Notes: generated by a model from the letters alone, not told the origin. A stretch of 64,000 bases of DNA from Pseudorhodobacter antarcticus (GCA_945860375.1 CAMAQR010000012.1:1-64000), one strand, 5' to 3'; shown: positions 26,413-35,656, counted from the first letter of the stretch. Numbers and translations are program-made.

Positions 26413-28226
26413 TTCTTCTTGGCCTTGTCCGGGACAACCGCCGCCACTGCGGGTTTGCGCGCAAGTCCGGATTTGATGTTGCCAAACAGGTCCGGCTTGT
26501 GGCCATGGCTGCGCATGATCAGGTATTGCTGCACGAAAGTGATGGTATTGTTGGTGATCCAGTACACCACCAAGCCGCTGGCAAAACCGCCCAACATGAA
26601 CATGAAAACCCAAGGCATCCAGGCGAAGATCTGCTGCTGAACCGGGTCAGCGGGGGCTGGGTTCAGTTTTTGTTGCAACCACATGGTGATGCCCAGAAGG
26701 ATCGGCAGCACCCCGATGAAGATCAGCGCGGTGATGCTGCCCACGGCCGGGCCAGCCCATGGCAGCAAGCCAAACAGGTTGAACAAGGACGAGCTGTCCG
26801 GTGCCGACAGGTCATTCAGCCAGCCAAAGAACGGCGCGTGGCGCAGTTCCAGCGTGACAAAGATCACCTTGTAAAGGCTGAAGAAAATCGGGATCTGGAT
26901 CAGGATCGGCAGACAGCCCGCCGCCGGATTGACCTTCTTTTCCTTGTACAGCTGCATCATTTCCTTTTGCAGCTTTTGCTTGTCCTCGCCCGCGCGTTCT
27001 TTCAGCGCCTCCATCTCGGGCTGCAATTCCTTCATCCGGGCCATCGAGACGTAGGACTTGTAGGCCAGCGGCAGCACCAGAAGTTTCAGAACGAAAGTCA
27101 GGCCGATGATCGCCAGACCCATGTTGCCGATGATGCCGTTCAACCAATGCAGCACGGCAAAGATCGGCTTGGTCAGGAAATAGAACCAGCCCCAATCGAT
27201 TGAATCGATAAACCCTGCGATGCCAGCGGTTTGATAGCCTCTGATGGTTTCCCATTCCTTGGCACCGGCGAACAGTTGCATCTTGGTTTCAACCGTCGCA
27301 CCCGGAGCCACGGCCATCAACGGCTGCCGCACTTCGGCTTGATAAATGTCAGCTCCGGCGACGTATTTGGCGACCGAGGTGTAAGGCTTGCCCTGTTCCG
27401 GGATCAGTGTCGTCATCCAGTAATGGTCGGTGAAGCCGATCCAACCGTCGGTGGTGGCCTCGATCACTTCGGCCTGCGCGCCTTCGCGGTCAACCACCGC
27501 ATAGCCCGTCACGTCGTCATAATTGGCCTCGGTGAAGGTGCCATCGGTGCGGCGCACCATGCCTTCGTGCACAACGTAGATGTTTTGAAGTTGCGGCAAG
27601 CCATGGCGGGCAACAATGCCGTAGGAATAAAGGCTGACCTCAGCCACGCCGGTGTTCTGAACTGAATCGGTGACGGTAAACAAAAAGTCGGCATCGACCG
27701 CGATGGTGCGGTCAAAGATCAGACCTTTGCCGTTTTCCCAACGCAATGTCACCGGCTTGTCCGGTGACAAAGTGCCGCCCGAGGCGATTTTCCATTCGGA
27801 TTTCGCGCTTGGCACGTCTTCGGCAGCCAGACCGACACCCGGGGCCCAGCCGAAAACCGCGTAATAAGGCGCGTCTTTGCCCACCGGCGACAGCAACCGC
27901 ACTTCGGGCGAGGCCGGGTCGATGGTGTCGCGATAGGTTTTCAACGACAGATCGTCCAACCGCCCGCCCAGCATCGAGATCGAGCCAGACAGTTTCGGCG
28001 TGTCAATCGTCAGCCGCGGCGCCTCTGGCAACGGTTCCGTCAGCGCGGCCGTGGCAGCCGGGTCGACTGTGGGCACGGCGGCGGTTGCGGCGGGATCAGG
28101 CGCCGTGACCGCTTGTTCTGTCGGAAACCATTGCGGGAAAAGCATGGGTCCAACCAAGAACCAGCCCATGATCACAAGGAAGCTGAGCGCGGTTGCAAGG
28201 ATTAGTCTTTTGTTCTGATCGTCCAT
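26409..28226 (-). CDS. yidC: membrane protein insertase YidC
   Basis: Inserts inner-membrane proteins alone or with Sec. The 605-residue protein has an N-terminal anchor (QNKRLILATALSFLVIMGWF), a large periplasmic domain (about residues 60-340) and the conserved five-helix core with a cytosolic hairpin (MARMKELQPEMEALKERAGE) and NPAAGCLPILIQIPIFFSLY. ATG 28226 gives the usual MDDQNKR start; ATG 28241 is also possible. Confidence 0.96.
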   Translation of the reverse strand: MDDQNKRLILATALSFLVIMGWFLVGPMLFPQWFPTEQAVTAPDPAATAAVPTVDPAATAALTEPLPEAPRLTIDTPKLSGSISMLGGRLDDLSLKTYRDTIDPASPEVRLLSPVGKDAPYYAVFGWAPGVGLAAEDVPSAKSEWKIASGGTLSPDKPVTLRWENGKGLIFDRTIAVDADFLFTVTDSVQNTGVAEVSLYSYGIVARHGLPQLQNIYVVHEGMVRRTDGTFTEANYDDVTGYAVVDREGAQAEVIEATTDGWIGFTDHYWMTTLIPEQGKPYTSVAKYVAGADIYQAEVRQPLMAVAPGATVETKMQLFAGAKEWETIRGYQTAGIAGFIDSIDWGWFYFLTKPIFAVLHWLNGIIGNMGLAIIGLTFVLKLLVLPLAYKSYVSMARMKELQPEMEALKERAGEDKQKLQKEMMQLYKEKKVNPAAGCLPILIQIPIFFSLYKVIFVTLELRHAPFFGWLNDLSAPDSSSLFNLFGLLPWAGPAVGSITALIFIGVLPILLGITMWLQQKLNPAPADPVQQQIFAWMPWVFMFMLGGFASGLVVYWITNNTITFVQQYLIMRSHGHKPDLFGNIKSGLARKPAVAAVVPDKAKKK

Positions 28227-28433
28227 AGGGACCACCACCATTCATGTTCAAGGTCAGGCGTGGTTCAACGATAGGGTGCGGCAAAGGTCAAGCGGTTTTC
28301 CCCCTGTCAGGCCAGCGGCCCACCGATTGCAGGACAATTCCACGTTTCTGCAGTGAAAGCCGTTGCGGTTTGCGGTGTTTGTGAAACCAGCCACAGCTGG
28401 TTTCGGCGGATTGCCTGTTTCGGGCCGTCCCCT

Positions 28434-29981
28434 TTACCGCATCCGTTGACCGATGCGCGGGGCCTGAGTCAGCCTTGCCCGGTGGCGGGCGATCCAGTCC
28501 ATGGTTTCATCCACCGGCATGGGCCGGGCGATACCAAAGCCCTGCACATCGCCACAACCCAGTTGCGCCAGCATCGCGTGCTCTTGCGGCGTTTCCACGC
28601 CTTCGGCCAGTGTCGCCAGACCCAGCCGTTCCGCCATCGACAAGATCGCTGCCACCATCTTTTGCTGTTCGCGGTCCTCGTCGACACGGGTGACAAAGCT
28701 TTGGTCTATCTTGATCCGCCGCACCTCAAAGCGCCGGATTGATGTGATGGAGGCATGCCCTGTGCCGAAATCATCCAGATCAATGCCACACCCCAGCCGC
28801 GCCAGCGCCGCGATGTTGGAAACAATCACGTCATTGTCGGTGTCGGCCACCACGTTTTCCAACACCTCAACAGACAGGCGGGCGGGTTGCAGATCAAAGC
28901 GGTCCAACTCCCATTTCAGCTTGTCGGCCAGTTTGGGATTGCGCAACTCACTGGCTGAGAAGTTCACGGCCACGGTGGGAATGCCCAGCCCCAGCTTGTC
29001 CCAGCGCACCAAAGCCGCCAAAGCGTTGTAAAGCATCACCTCTCCCAACCGTTCGCTGAGGCCGGCGTCTTCGATCAACGGCAGGAACTCGCCGGGTGCG
29101 ATCAGGCCCTTTTCGGGGTGATACCAACGGGCCAACGCCTCAAACCCGGTGATAGCGCCAGTGTCGGTGGCAATCTGCGGCTGAAAATGCGCACGGATGT
29201 GGCCCTCATCCAAGGCCATTTCCAGTTCCTCGCGCAAGGCGTCGCGATCGGCGCGGTGTCGGGCCATGTCGGGGGCGTAAGCCCGCAGTGCGCCGGGGCC
29301 GTGGCGCGCTGCCTCATCCGCCGCGATCTGTGCCGCGTCCAGCAACGCCTTGCCATGGGGAACCGGGCTGCGCAGCCCAAGGCAGAATCCGACGGAACAA
29401 CTGACGTAAAGGCGTGTGGCGTTCACACTGACCGGGACCGAAATTGCGGCCTGCAAGCGGGTTGCCAGTTGTACCACGCTTTCCAGATCCAGCCTGCGGA
29501 CAGGGGCCAATGCCACGGCAAATCCGCCCCCCTCCAGCCGCGCCACCACATCGCCCTCGCGCAGCGCGGCGCAGATGCGTTCGGCCGACCTTGCCAAAAC
29601 CTCGGTCTGGGCGGCGCGGCCGTGGCGGTCCACCAGAACATCAGCCTCATCAAATTGCAGCACAAGGCAGGCGGTGTTGCGTCCGGTGATCGGGGCCTCG
29701 CGCAGGATAAGGTCCAGCGTGCCCACCATCTGATTGCGCAAGGACAGGCCCGCCAGCGCATCGGGCAGACCCAAAACCGGCGTGTCAGCCAAGCGGAACG
29801 CCCCGGCGATGGCAAACAGCAGGGGCGTTGCCAGAGCCGTCAGGATCAGCACCTCTTCCCCGCCAAGCCAAAACGCACCCAAGGTCAGCGCAGGCAGAAA
29901 CACCATCCATTCGGGCCGCCGCAAATGCGCTGCAACCGGGCGCAAAGCAATGATCAGGCTGGCAACAGACAGATGTGGCAT
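28434..29981 (-). CDS. c-di-GMP phosphodiesterase with degenerate GGDEF and intact EAL domain
   Basis: A 515-residue protein: N-terminal hydrophobic helices (about 28-62), a GGDEF-fold domain (about 85-245) and an EAL domain (about 250-505). The cyclase motif reads RLEGGGFAV instead of GGDEF, so synthesis is unlikely. The EAL side keeps FEALARW, VNFSASELRNP, VEVLENV, DDFGTGHAS, KIDQSF and AEGVET, so c-di-GMP hydrolysis is expected. It lies downstream of the yidD side and upstream of yidC on the same strand. The 207 bases to yidC show no gene. Confidence 0.9.
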   Translation of the reverse strand: MPHLSVASLIIALRPVAAHLRRPEWMVFLPALTLGAFWLGGEEVLILTALATPLLFAIAGAFRLADTPVLGLPDALAGLSLRNQMVGTLDLILREAPITGRNTACLVLQFDEADVLVDRHGRAAQTEVLARSAERICAALREGDVVARLEGGGFAVALAPVRRLDLESVVQLATRLQAAISVPVSVNATRLYVSCSVGFCLGLRSPVPHGKALLDAAQIAADEAARHGPGALRAYAPDMARHRADRDALREELEMALDEGHIRAHFQPQIATDTGAITGFEALARWYHPEKGLIAPGEFLPLIEDAGLSERLGEVMLYNALAALVRWDKLGLGIPTVAVNFSASELRNPKLADKLKWELDRFDLQPARLSVEVLENVVADTDNDVIVSNIAALARLGCGIDLDDFGTGHASITSIRRFEVRRIKIDQSFVTRVDEDREQQKMVAAILSMAERLGLATLAEGVETPQEHAMLAQLGCGDVQGFGIARPMPVDETMDWIARHRARLTQAPRIGQRMR

Positions 29982-30056
29982 CCGGCGACCCCGTGTAAGA
30001 TACGGGGCAGGCGCACCCCGACGGGCCGACCATAAGCAAACAGGTTGATCGGAAGG

Positions 30057-30287
30057 TTAATCGGCACTCCGAAGTTGCACAGGATTTTTGCTAAATTTTT
30101 CGCAATCCCTCGGCCGTCCGGCAAAATCAAACAGGCCCGAATCGGCCAGATGACGTCGCAGCACATTGATCAGCGCCCGAAACACCATTTGCCGACGCCC
30201 CGGCGTGCGCGCCTCTCGCGCGTCCGGCACTTTGTCGACCTGAACAGGCTGCACCCCCTTTTGGCTGCCGCACAGATCACAGCGCAT
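30057..30287 (-). CDS. hypothetical small protein with one CxxC (doubtful)
   Basis: A 76-residue open frame starting MRCDLCGSQKGVQPVQVDK, ending 75 bases before the EAL gene. The CDLC pair could be half of a zinc site. No strong ribosome binding site is seen. It may instead be the last piece of the decayed gene at 30323-30707, as its frame continues upstream to 30323. Confidence 0.3.
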   Translation of the reverse strand: MRCDLCGSQKGVQPVQVDKVPDAREARTPGRRQMVFRALINVLRRHLADSGLFDFAGRPRDCEKFSKNPVQLRSAD

Positions 30288-30322
30288 GAGGCGACAATCC
30301 TTCGTTTGCGCAAGAGCGACCA

Positions 30323-30707
30323 CATCGTTTGAGCGGGGGCAATTCTGGACGTGACACTCGAATAGGGGTCCTGATCTTCGATCCGCTGCGCGCGCCCCAT
30401 TTTCTGCCAGAATGCGGGCAGGACAATCGCCGGGACATTCGGCTGGCCCTGATCCAGGTTACAGGCCAACCGGCCACAAATCGCGCCATTGCTGCGCGTG
30501 CAGATTGGCCAGCAGGGTGTAACTGCCCTTGCCGCCAGAAAGGCACAGCGGCCAGCGTGCGATCCTGCCGCAAGCCTTTGCCGCATCACGCACGCGCAGC
30601 CAGCGCAAATTGCGAAACTCGGGCGTTTGCGGTGCGCCAGCGAACAGCGGGTGAAACGTGACGGAATCGTTCAGTGTGGCAGCCCGCAGAGTCTTGACCG
30701 ATTTCAT
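30323..30707 (-). pseudogene. candidate frameshifted gene between yidD and the EAL gene
   Basis: One frame runs from ATG 30707 to a stop at 30459-30461 (82 residues, with [12 protein letters not shown] near the end). Directly after, a second frame reads [20 protein letters not shown] and KMGRAQRIEDQDPYSSVTS, protein-like and G+C-biased. A single-base change near 30463-30470 would join them. I do not recognise the family. The start ATG lies inside the dispersed element copy at 30702. Part of the 766-base stretch (29982-30747) that otherwise shows no clear gene. Confidence 0.35.
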
Positions 30708-30733
30708 CTTGGCCCAAATATCCCCCGCGGAGC
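30702..30733 (+). repeat. dispersed intergenic element, copy 3
   Basis: TTTCATCTTGGCCCAAATAT then CCCCCGCGGAGCG. The head is nearly identical to copy 1 at 21053, differing after TTTCATCTTGGC; the tail is shorter and lacks the long hairpin. Confidence 0.5.
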
Positions 30734-30747
30734 GTGCAACGTGACAG

Positions 30748-30996
30748 CTACCGCGCCTTGTCAAACGCAGGATCAGCGCCCGGCACCGGATCATAGCCAT
30801 GGCCGCCCCAAGGGTGGCAGCGGCAGATGCGATGCACCATCAGATAGCCACCTTTGGCCGCTCCATGCCGCTCCAGCGCTTCAAGCGCGTAGACCGAACA
30901 GGTGGGCTGAAACCGGCAACCGTTGCCGATCCACGGTGACAAAAGCAGCCGATAAGCGCGGACCGGCAGGGCCACGATCCGCGCCAACGGTGTCAT
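30748..30996 (-). CDS. yidD: membrane protein insertion efficiency factor YidD
   Basis: An 82-residue protein with [37 protein letters not shown] and [17 protein letters not shown], the three-cysteine pattern of YidD. It assists YidC-dependent insertion at the inner membrane. ATGA overlap with rnpA, the typical rpmH-rnpA-yidD order. Confidence 0.95.
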   Translation of the reverse strand: MTPLARIVALPVRAYRLLLSPWIGNGCRFQPTCSVYALEALERHGAAKGGYLMVHRICRCHPWGGHGYDPVPGADPAFDKAR

Positions 30997-31421
30997 GGCC
31001 GCACCTTGTGGACCGACCGCAGCGCTGTGGCGAAATCGGTCAGCATGTCTTTGTAATCGCGCGAAACGGTGGCGTCGGGCTTGGCGACCAGCACATAATC
31101 CCAGCCGGGCAAAGCCTGCGCCGGCAAAACCTCACGCGCCAGGGCGCGCATGCGGCGTTTGGCGCGGTTGCGGGCCACGGCGTTGCCGATTTTCTTTGAG
31201 GCGGTGAAACCGATCCGCACCAAGGCCAGATCATCGCCCCGCGCGCGGCCTTGCAACATGAAGCTGCCCGTACCCTGCCTTCGCCCTTGGGCGGTGCGCA
31301 GGTAATCGGGGCGATTCTTCATCGTCTCGATGCGCGGGCCGTTTTCGCAAAGCAAAACCGCCGGAGGCACTTCGGATGGCTCTGGATCAGGGCCAATGTC
31401 CGATACCTTCGGCGGTGTCAT
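30993..31421 (-). CDS. rnpA: ribonuclease P protein component
   Basis: The protein subunit of RNase P, which matures tRNA 5' ends. The 142-residue product has the RNR signature GNAVARNRAKRRMRALARE preceded by GFTASKKI, and an LQGRARGDD central cleft strand. ATG 31421 follows AAGGGA at good spacing; the frame is open to 31460 but without a better site. Forty-two bases from rpmH. Confidence 0.94.
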   Translation of the reverse strand: MTPPKVSDIGPDPEPSEVPPAVLLCENGPRIETMKNRPDYLRTAQGRRQGTGSFMLQGRARGDDLALVRIGFTASKKIGNAVARNRAKRRMRALAREVLPAQALPGWDYVLVAKPDATVSRDYKDMLTDFATALRSVHKVRP

Positions 31422-31463
31422 GGTCTTATCCCTTGCGTCCGGCCCCGAAAGGCCAGTCAAAGC

Positions 31464-31598
31464 TTAAGCCGACAGCTTTTTGCGGCCCTTGGCGCGACGT
31501 GCGGCCAGCACAAGACGGCCGCCCTTGGTTGCCATACGGGCGCGGAAGCCATGGCGGCGGGCGCGAACCAGGTTCGACGGTTGAAAAGTGCGCTTCAT
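31464..31598 (-). CDS. rpmH: 50S ribosomal protein L34
   Basis: A 44-residue basic protein reading [18 protein letters not shown] and ending [11 protein letters not shown], an exact L34 pattern. Found by reading the minus strand upstream of rnpA, where rpmH always sits. A promoter is predicted 64 bases upstream. Confidence 0.97.
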   Translation of the reverse strand: MKRTFQPSNLVRARRHGFRARMATKGGRLVLAARRAKGRKKLSA

Positions 31599-31661
31599 CG
31601 CGGTCTCCATCAGACGGGTGCGGCGAACCAGAGGATTCGACGGCGTAAACTTGAAGCCCGG

Positions 31662-31690
31662 TCTTTAGGGGGGGAATGGCGGTAAGTCAA
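31662..31690 (-). promoter_or_regulatory. predicted promoter for rpmH-rnpA-yidD
   Basis: On the minus strand TTGACT (31690-31685), a 17-base spacer with seven Cs, and TAAAGA (31667-31662). Resembles the rpsM promoter. The remaining 170 bases to the TVP38 gene contain no gene. Confidence 0.6.
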
Positions 31691-31867
31691 CGCAGGCCAT
31701 GCAGGATTTCTGCAACATTTCCTGAACCGGGTGACAAAGCTGCCTCAAGATATTTCAAAACACGCCCGAAGTCGGCATGAAACCACACAGACCATCAACG
31801 ACGCGTGATGCGACTGGCGTGCGCCTTGGGTTCCGGCCCATGATGCGAAACGTGAAAAGGACGACCC

Positions 31868-32569
31868 ATGACCAAACTTGCCCGTCGCTTGCCGTTAGTG
31901 CTGATCCTTGCCGCCGCCATTGCCGGCGCCTTGTTGTTGCGTGACCGCTTGACCTTTGAGGCCTTGGCACAGAACCGCGACTCGCTGTTGGCTTTTCGCG
32001 ATCAGCAGTATCTGTGGGCCAGCCTAGGATTTCTGGCCGCCTACATCACCATCGTTGCCTTGTCCTTGCCCGGGGCCACGATTGCCACGCTGGCGGGCGG
32101 CTTTCTGTTCGGGCTATTTCCCGGCGCGGCCTATAGCCTGCTTGGGGCCAGCATTGGCGCGGTGGCGGTGTTTCTGGCGGCCCGCGCGGGGTTTGGGGCC
32201 GATGTTGCGGCGCGGATGAAGTCGGGCACAGGCCCTGCCGCGCGGTTGCTCGCGGCTTTGCAGCAAAACCAATGGTCAGCCTTGCTGATCATGCGACTGG
32301 TGCCTGCTGTGCCGTTCTTTATTGCCAATCTGATCCCGGCATTTGTCGGCATTCGATTGCTGCCCTTCGCCGCCACGACCGTGCTGGGGATAATCCCGGC
32401 CACAGTTGTTTTCACCTCGGTCGGCGCAGGTTTGGGTGAGGTGTTTGCGCGTGGCGAAACCCCTGATCTTGGCATCATCTTTGCGCCGCAAATCCTGTTG
32501 CCCTTGTTAGGGTTGGCCGCATTGTCTGCCTTGCCCATGCTGCTGCGCTTGCGCCGGAAAGAGGTCTGA
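31868..32569 (+). CDS. TVP38/TMEM64 (DedA-like) family membrane protein
   Basis: A 233-residue protein with about five hydrophobic segments. The SNARE-associated/VTT domain is shown by SLPGATIATLAGGFLFGLFP and IMRLVPAVPFFIANLIPAFV. Such proteins are linked to lipid scrambling or membrane homeostasis. Its stop is adjacent to the next start, a pairing with flavin disulfide reductases that is common in bacteria. Confidence 0.88.
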   Translation: MTKLARRLPLVLILAAAIAGALLLRDRLTFEALAQNRDSLLAFRDQQYLWASLGFLAAYITIVALSLPGATIATLAGGFLFGLFPGAAYSLLGASIGAVAVFLAARAGFGADVAARMKSGTGPAARLLAALQQNQWSALLIMRLVPAVPFFIANLIPAFVGIRLLPFAATTVLGIIPATVVFTSVGAGLGEVFARGETPDLGIIFAPQILLPLLGLAALSALPMLLRLRRKEV

Positions 32570-33982
32570 ATGTCGCTGATCACCACGGATATTTGCATCA
32601 TCGGGGCAGGCTCGGGCGGCTTGTCGATTGCCGCAGGGGCGGCGCAGATGGGCGCGCGCGTGGTGCTGATCGAGGGCGCCGAGATGGGCGGCGATTGTCT
32701 GAATGCGGGCTGTGTGCCGTCGAAAACCCTGCTGGCTGCGGCCAAGACGGCGCAGGTGATGCGCCACGGGGCGACGGGTATTGCCGGGGTCGTGCCGGAC
32801 ATCGACTTTGCCGCGATCAAGGATCACATCGCCGCCACCATCGCCCATATCGCGCCGGTGGACAGCCAGGAACGGTTCGAGGGTTTTGGCGTGCAGGTAA
32901 TCCGCGCTTGGGCGCGCTTTACCGGTCCGAAAGAGGTGCAGGCAGGCGACCACACCATTCGAGCCCGCCGGTTTGTGATTGCAACCGGATCGCGCCCGGC
33001 CATCCCGACGGTGCCGGGGCTGGAAACGATTCCTTACCTGACCAATGAGACGATCTTCGCGCAGCGTGACCGCCCCGCGCATCTGCTGATCCTTGGCGGT
33101 GGCCCGATTGGGGTAGAAATGGCGCAGGCGCATCTGCGGCTGGGCTGCAAGGTCACCCTGATCGCCCGCAGCACCATCCTGCCACGCGACGATGTGGACG
33201 CCACCGCCGTGGTGCGCGGCAGCTTGCGTGCCGAGGGTGTGCAGATCATCGAGGGTCAAGAGGTCGCCCGCCTGCGACCTTTTCCGGCTGGGTTAGAGGC
33301 GGTGTTGGCCGATGGTCAGGTGCTGACCGGGTCGCATCTGCTGATCGCGACCGGGCGACAGGTGCATCTGGAGGGGCTGAACTTGCCCGCAGCCGGGGTG
33401 GACTTCACGGCCAAAGGGGTGACGGTGACGCCCGCGCTGCGCACGTCCAACCGCCGCATCTACGCGGTAGGCGACGCCGCTGGGGGCGCGCAATTCACCC
33501 ATGTGGCGGGGGCCCATGCGGGGGTGGTCATCCGGCAGGTGCTGTTTGGCCTTCCCGCCCGTGCGGCGACCGTGTTCCCGCAAGTCACCTACACCGACCC
33601 CGAACTGGCCCAGATTGGCCTGACCGAGGTGCAGGCCCGCGCGGCGCATGGGGCGGCGCTGACAGTGTTGCGGCAAGACTTTGCCCACAATGACCGCGCG
33701 ATCACCGAGGCCAGGACGGACGGCTTTCTCAAGCTGATGCTGGTCAAATCGCGGCCCGTTGGCGTGACCATTGTCGGTGCGCAGGCCGGAGAGTTGATCG
33801 GGCTTTGGGCATTGGCCATGGCGACGGGGGCCAAAGTGGGGCAGATAGCGGGCATGATTGCCCCCTATCCGACGCGAAGCGAGATTTCCAAGCGCGCAGC
33901 TGGGGCCTATTTTTCACCGAAACTCTTTGATAACCCTAGGCTGAAGCAAGTGGTGCGGCTGGTGCAACGGCTCATCCCATAA
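32570..33982 (+). CDS. FAD-dependent pyridine nucleotide-disulfide oxidoreductase
   Basis: A 470-residue class-I flavin disulfide reductase (mercuric reductase / dihydrolipoamide dehydrogenase-like). FAD site CIIGAGSGGLSIAAGAAQMG, redox pair in GGDCLNAGCVPSK (C-x4-C), NAD(P) site ILGGGPIGVEMAQAH, second FAD motif RIYAVGDAAGG. The usual C-terminal His-x4-Glu is replaced around YPTRSEISKRAAG, and there are no extra C-terminal cysteines, so it is neither typical Lpd nor MerA. Substrate unknown. Confidence 0.88.
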   Translation: MSLITTDICIIGAGSGGLSIAAGAAQMGARVVLIEGAEMGGDCLNAGCVPSKTLLAAAKTAQVMRHGATGIAGVVPDIDFAAIKDHIAATIAHIAPVDSQERFEGFGVQVIRAWARFTGPKEVQAGDHTIRARRFVIATGSRPAIPTVPGLETIPYLTNETIFAQRDRPAHLLILGGGPIGVEMAQAHLRLGCKVTLIARSTILPRDDVDATAVVRGSLRAEGVQIIEGQEVARLRPFPAGLEAVLADGQVLTGSHLLIATGRQVHLEGLNLPAAGVDFTAKGVTVTPALRTSNRRIYAVGDAAGGAQFTHVAGAHAGVVIRQVLFGLPARAATVFPQVTYTDPELAQIGLTEVQARAAHGAALTVLRQDFAHNDRAITEARTDGFLKLMLVKSRPVGVTIVGAQAGELIGLWALAMATGAKVGQIAGMIAPYPTRSEISKRAAGAYFSPKLFDNPRLKQVVRLVQRLIP

Positions 33983-34002
33983 GACGCGCGCAGGGCAACG
34001 TC

Positions 34003-34018
34003 GGGGGGCTTGCCTCCC
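34003..34018 (+). terminator. possible terminator hairpin
   Basis: GGGGGGC (34003-34009) and GCCTCCC (34012-34018) with one G.U pair and a very tight two-base loop, 20 bases after the oxidoreductase stop. No T-run follows. Confidence 0.3.
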
Positions 34019-34056
34019 AAACGCCAAGGATTTTGAGCAAAGAGGATGATTGACAG

Positions 34057-35463
34057 GTGAAAAGCGCGCGGGGCGGATTCTTGAACACCCTGTCCGGGCG
34101 GTTCCTGATGTTGACCATCGGCTTTGTCATGCTGGCCGAAGTGCTGATCTTTGTGCCGTCGATTGCGCGGTTCCGGGCCGATTTTCTGACCATGCGGCTG
34201 GAAAAGGCCCAGATCGCAGCGCTGGCGCAACTGGCTGCCGAGGATATGGTGACGCCCGCGCTGGAGTTGGAACTGCTGGCCAATGCCGAGGTCTACAACG
34301 TGGTGCTGCGCCGCGATGAAGTGCGGCAACTGGTGCTGTCGTCCGAAATCCCCGAACCCATCGCCGCCACTTTCGATCTGCGCGAGGCTGGCCCTTGGGA
34401 ACTGATCCGCGACGCGTTCACCTGCCTGACCGATCCGGGTGACAAGATCATCCGGGTGATCGGCTATCCGGTGCAACAGGCCGGGCTGCTAATTGAAATC
34501 ACCATGGACGCCACCCCTTTGCGCGCGGCGATGATTGATTACGGCGGGCGCATTCTGTTCCTGTCGGCACTGATTTCGGTGGTGACAGCGTTCTTTCTGT
34601 TTCTGGCGGTGCAGCGGCTGATCGTGCTGCCGATCCGGCGGGTGGTTGACCATATGCAGGCCTATGCGCAGGCCCCCGAGGATGCGCGGCGGGTGATCGC
34701 CCCCACCGCCCGCGTGACCGAATTGCGGGTGGCGGAAGAGGCGATGCAGTCGATGCAGACGCAGCTGACCGGCAGCTTGCGGCAAAAGGAGAGGCTGGCG
34801 CAACTGGGCGGGGCGGTGGCCAAGATCAGCCACGATCTGCGCAACATCCTGACCACGGCGCAACTGTTTGCTGACCGGATCGAAGAAAGCGTAGACCCGG
34901 TGGTTGCGCGTGCGGCACCCAAATTGGTCAACTCCATCGCGCGTGCCGTGTCCTTGTGCGAATCGACTCTGAAATTTGGCAAGGCAGAAGAGGCCAGCCC
35001 CGATTTGCAGCCCGTTGCCTTGGCCACTTTGGCCGAGGATGTGGCCGAGGGCGAAGGTTTGGCCGCCGATGGTACGGTGACTTGCCTGATCGAAATTGCT
35101 TCCGATCTGGTGATCCATGCCGACAGCGAACAGTTGTTCCGCGTGCTGGCCAACCTTTTGCGCAATGCGCGTCAAGCGATAGAGGCCACCGGGCAGGGCG
35201 GCATCATCGAAATATCTGCTGGTGAGACGCCGGATGAATGGTGGATCAGGGTCGGCGACACCGGCCCCGGCCTGCCCGAAAAGGCGCGCGAGCATTTGTT
35301 CGAAGCGTTTCAGGGCGGTGCGCGGAAAGGGGGTATGGGCCTTGGCCTTGCCATCGCTGCCGAATTGGTGCGCGGCCATGGCGGGCATCTGGAACTGGCG
35401 CGCAGCGATGCCGAGGGCACCGAGTTCATGATCCACCTGCCCAAAGCCATTTCCGCCGGGTGA
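34057..35463 (+). CDS. sensor histidine kinase
   Basis: A 468-residue membrane kinase starting at GTG 34057. TM1 about 14-35, a periplasmic domain of about 130 residues, TM2 about 169-190, HAMP-like linker, then the H-box KISHDLRNILTTAQLFADRI, N-box LANLLRNARQAIE, G1 GDTGPGLP and G2 KGGMGLGLAIAAE. The signal is unknown. No response regulator is adjacent, so the partner is elsewhere. Confidence 0.92.
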   Translation: MKSARGGFLNTLSGRFLMLTIGFVMLAEVLIFVPSIARFRADFLTMRLEKAQIAALAQLAAEDMVTPALELELLANAEVYNVVLRRDEVRQLVLSSEIPEPIAATFDLREAGPWELIRDAFTCLTDPGDKIIRVIGYPVQQAGLLIEITMDATPLRAAMIDYGGRILFLSALISVVTAFFLFLAVQRLIVLPIRRVVDHMQAYAQAPEDARRVIAPTARVTELRVAEEAMQSMQTQLTGSLRQKERLAQLGGAVAKISHDLRNILTTAQLFADRIEESVDPVVARAAPKLVNSIARAVSLCESTLKFGKAEEASPDLQPVALATLAEDVAEGEGLAADGTVTCLIEIASDLVIHADSEQLFRVLANLLRNARQAIEATGQGGIIEISAGETPDEWWIRVGDTGPGLPEKAREHLFEAFQGGARKGGMGLGLAIAAELVRGHGGHLELARSDAEGTEFMIHLPKAISAG

Positions 35464-35493
35464 TCTTTGCTCTGGCCTCTTGCGCATTCGCCC

Positions 35494-35522
35494 TTGTAAA
35501 GCCCTGCGGCTGGCGCTAAACG
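35494..35522 (+). promoter_or_regulatory. possible promoter for tRNA-Arg
   Basis: TTGTAA (35494-35499), 17 bases, TAAACG (35517-35522), ending 10 bases before the tRNA 5' end. Confidence 0.45.
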
Positions 35523-35532
35523 CAGCACCAAT

Positions 35533-35609
35533 GGTTCCATAGCTCAGCTGGATAGAGCATCAGACTACGAATCTGAGGGTCGGGCGTTCGAATCGCTCTG
35601 GGACCACCA
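35533..35609 (+). tRNA. tRNA-Arg (anticodon ACG)
   Basis: A 77-base cloverleaf: acceptor GGTTCCA/TGGGACC with one G.U pair, D-arm with AGCTCAGCTGGATAGAGC, anticodon stem CAGA/TCTG around CTACGAA (anticodon ACG), and T-arm GGGCG-TTCGAAT-CGCTC. The CCA end is encoded (35607-35609). ACG is expected to be edited to ICG by TadA and to read CGU, CGC and CGA. Confidence 0.97.
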
Positions 35610-35619
35610 TGAATTTCAG

Positions 35620-35648
35620 GGGCTTGGGCTGTAAAACCCAAGCCCTTT
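35620..35648 (+). terminator. terminator after tRNA-Arg
   Basis: GGGCTTGGG (35620-35628) pairs with CCCAAGCCC (35637-35645), then TTT. Could also serve the converging transglycosylase gene. Confidence 0.8.
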
Positions 35649-35656
35649 GCATTTGG

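Noticed and set aside
30489..31199. Plus-strand open frame opposite yidD and rnpA
   Set aside because: Complement artefact; both minus-strand genes are certain.
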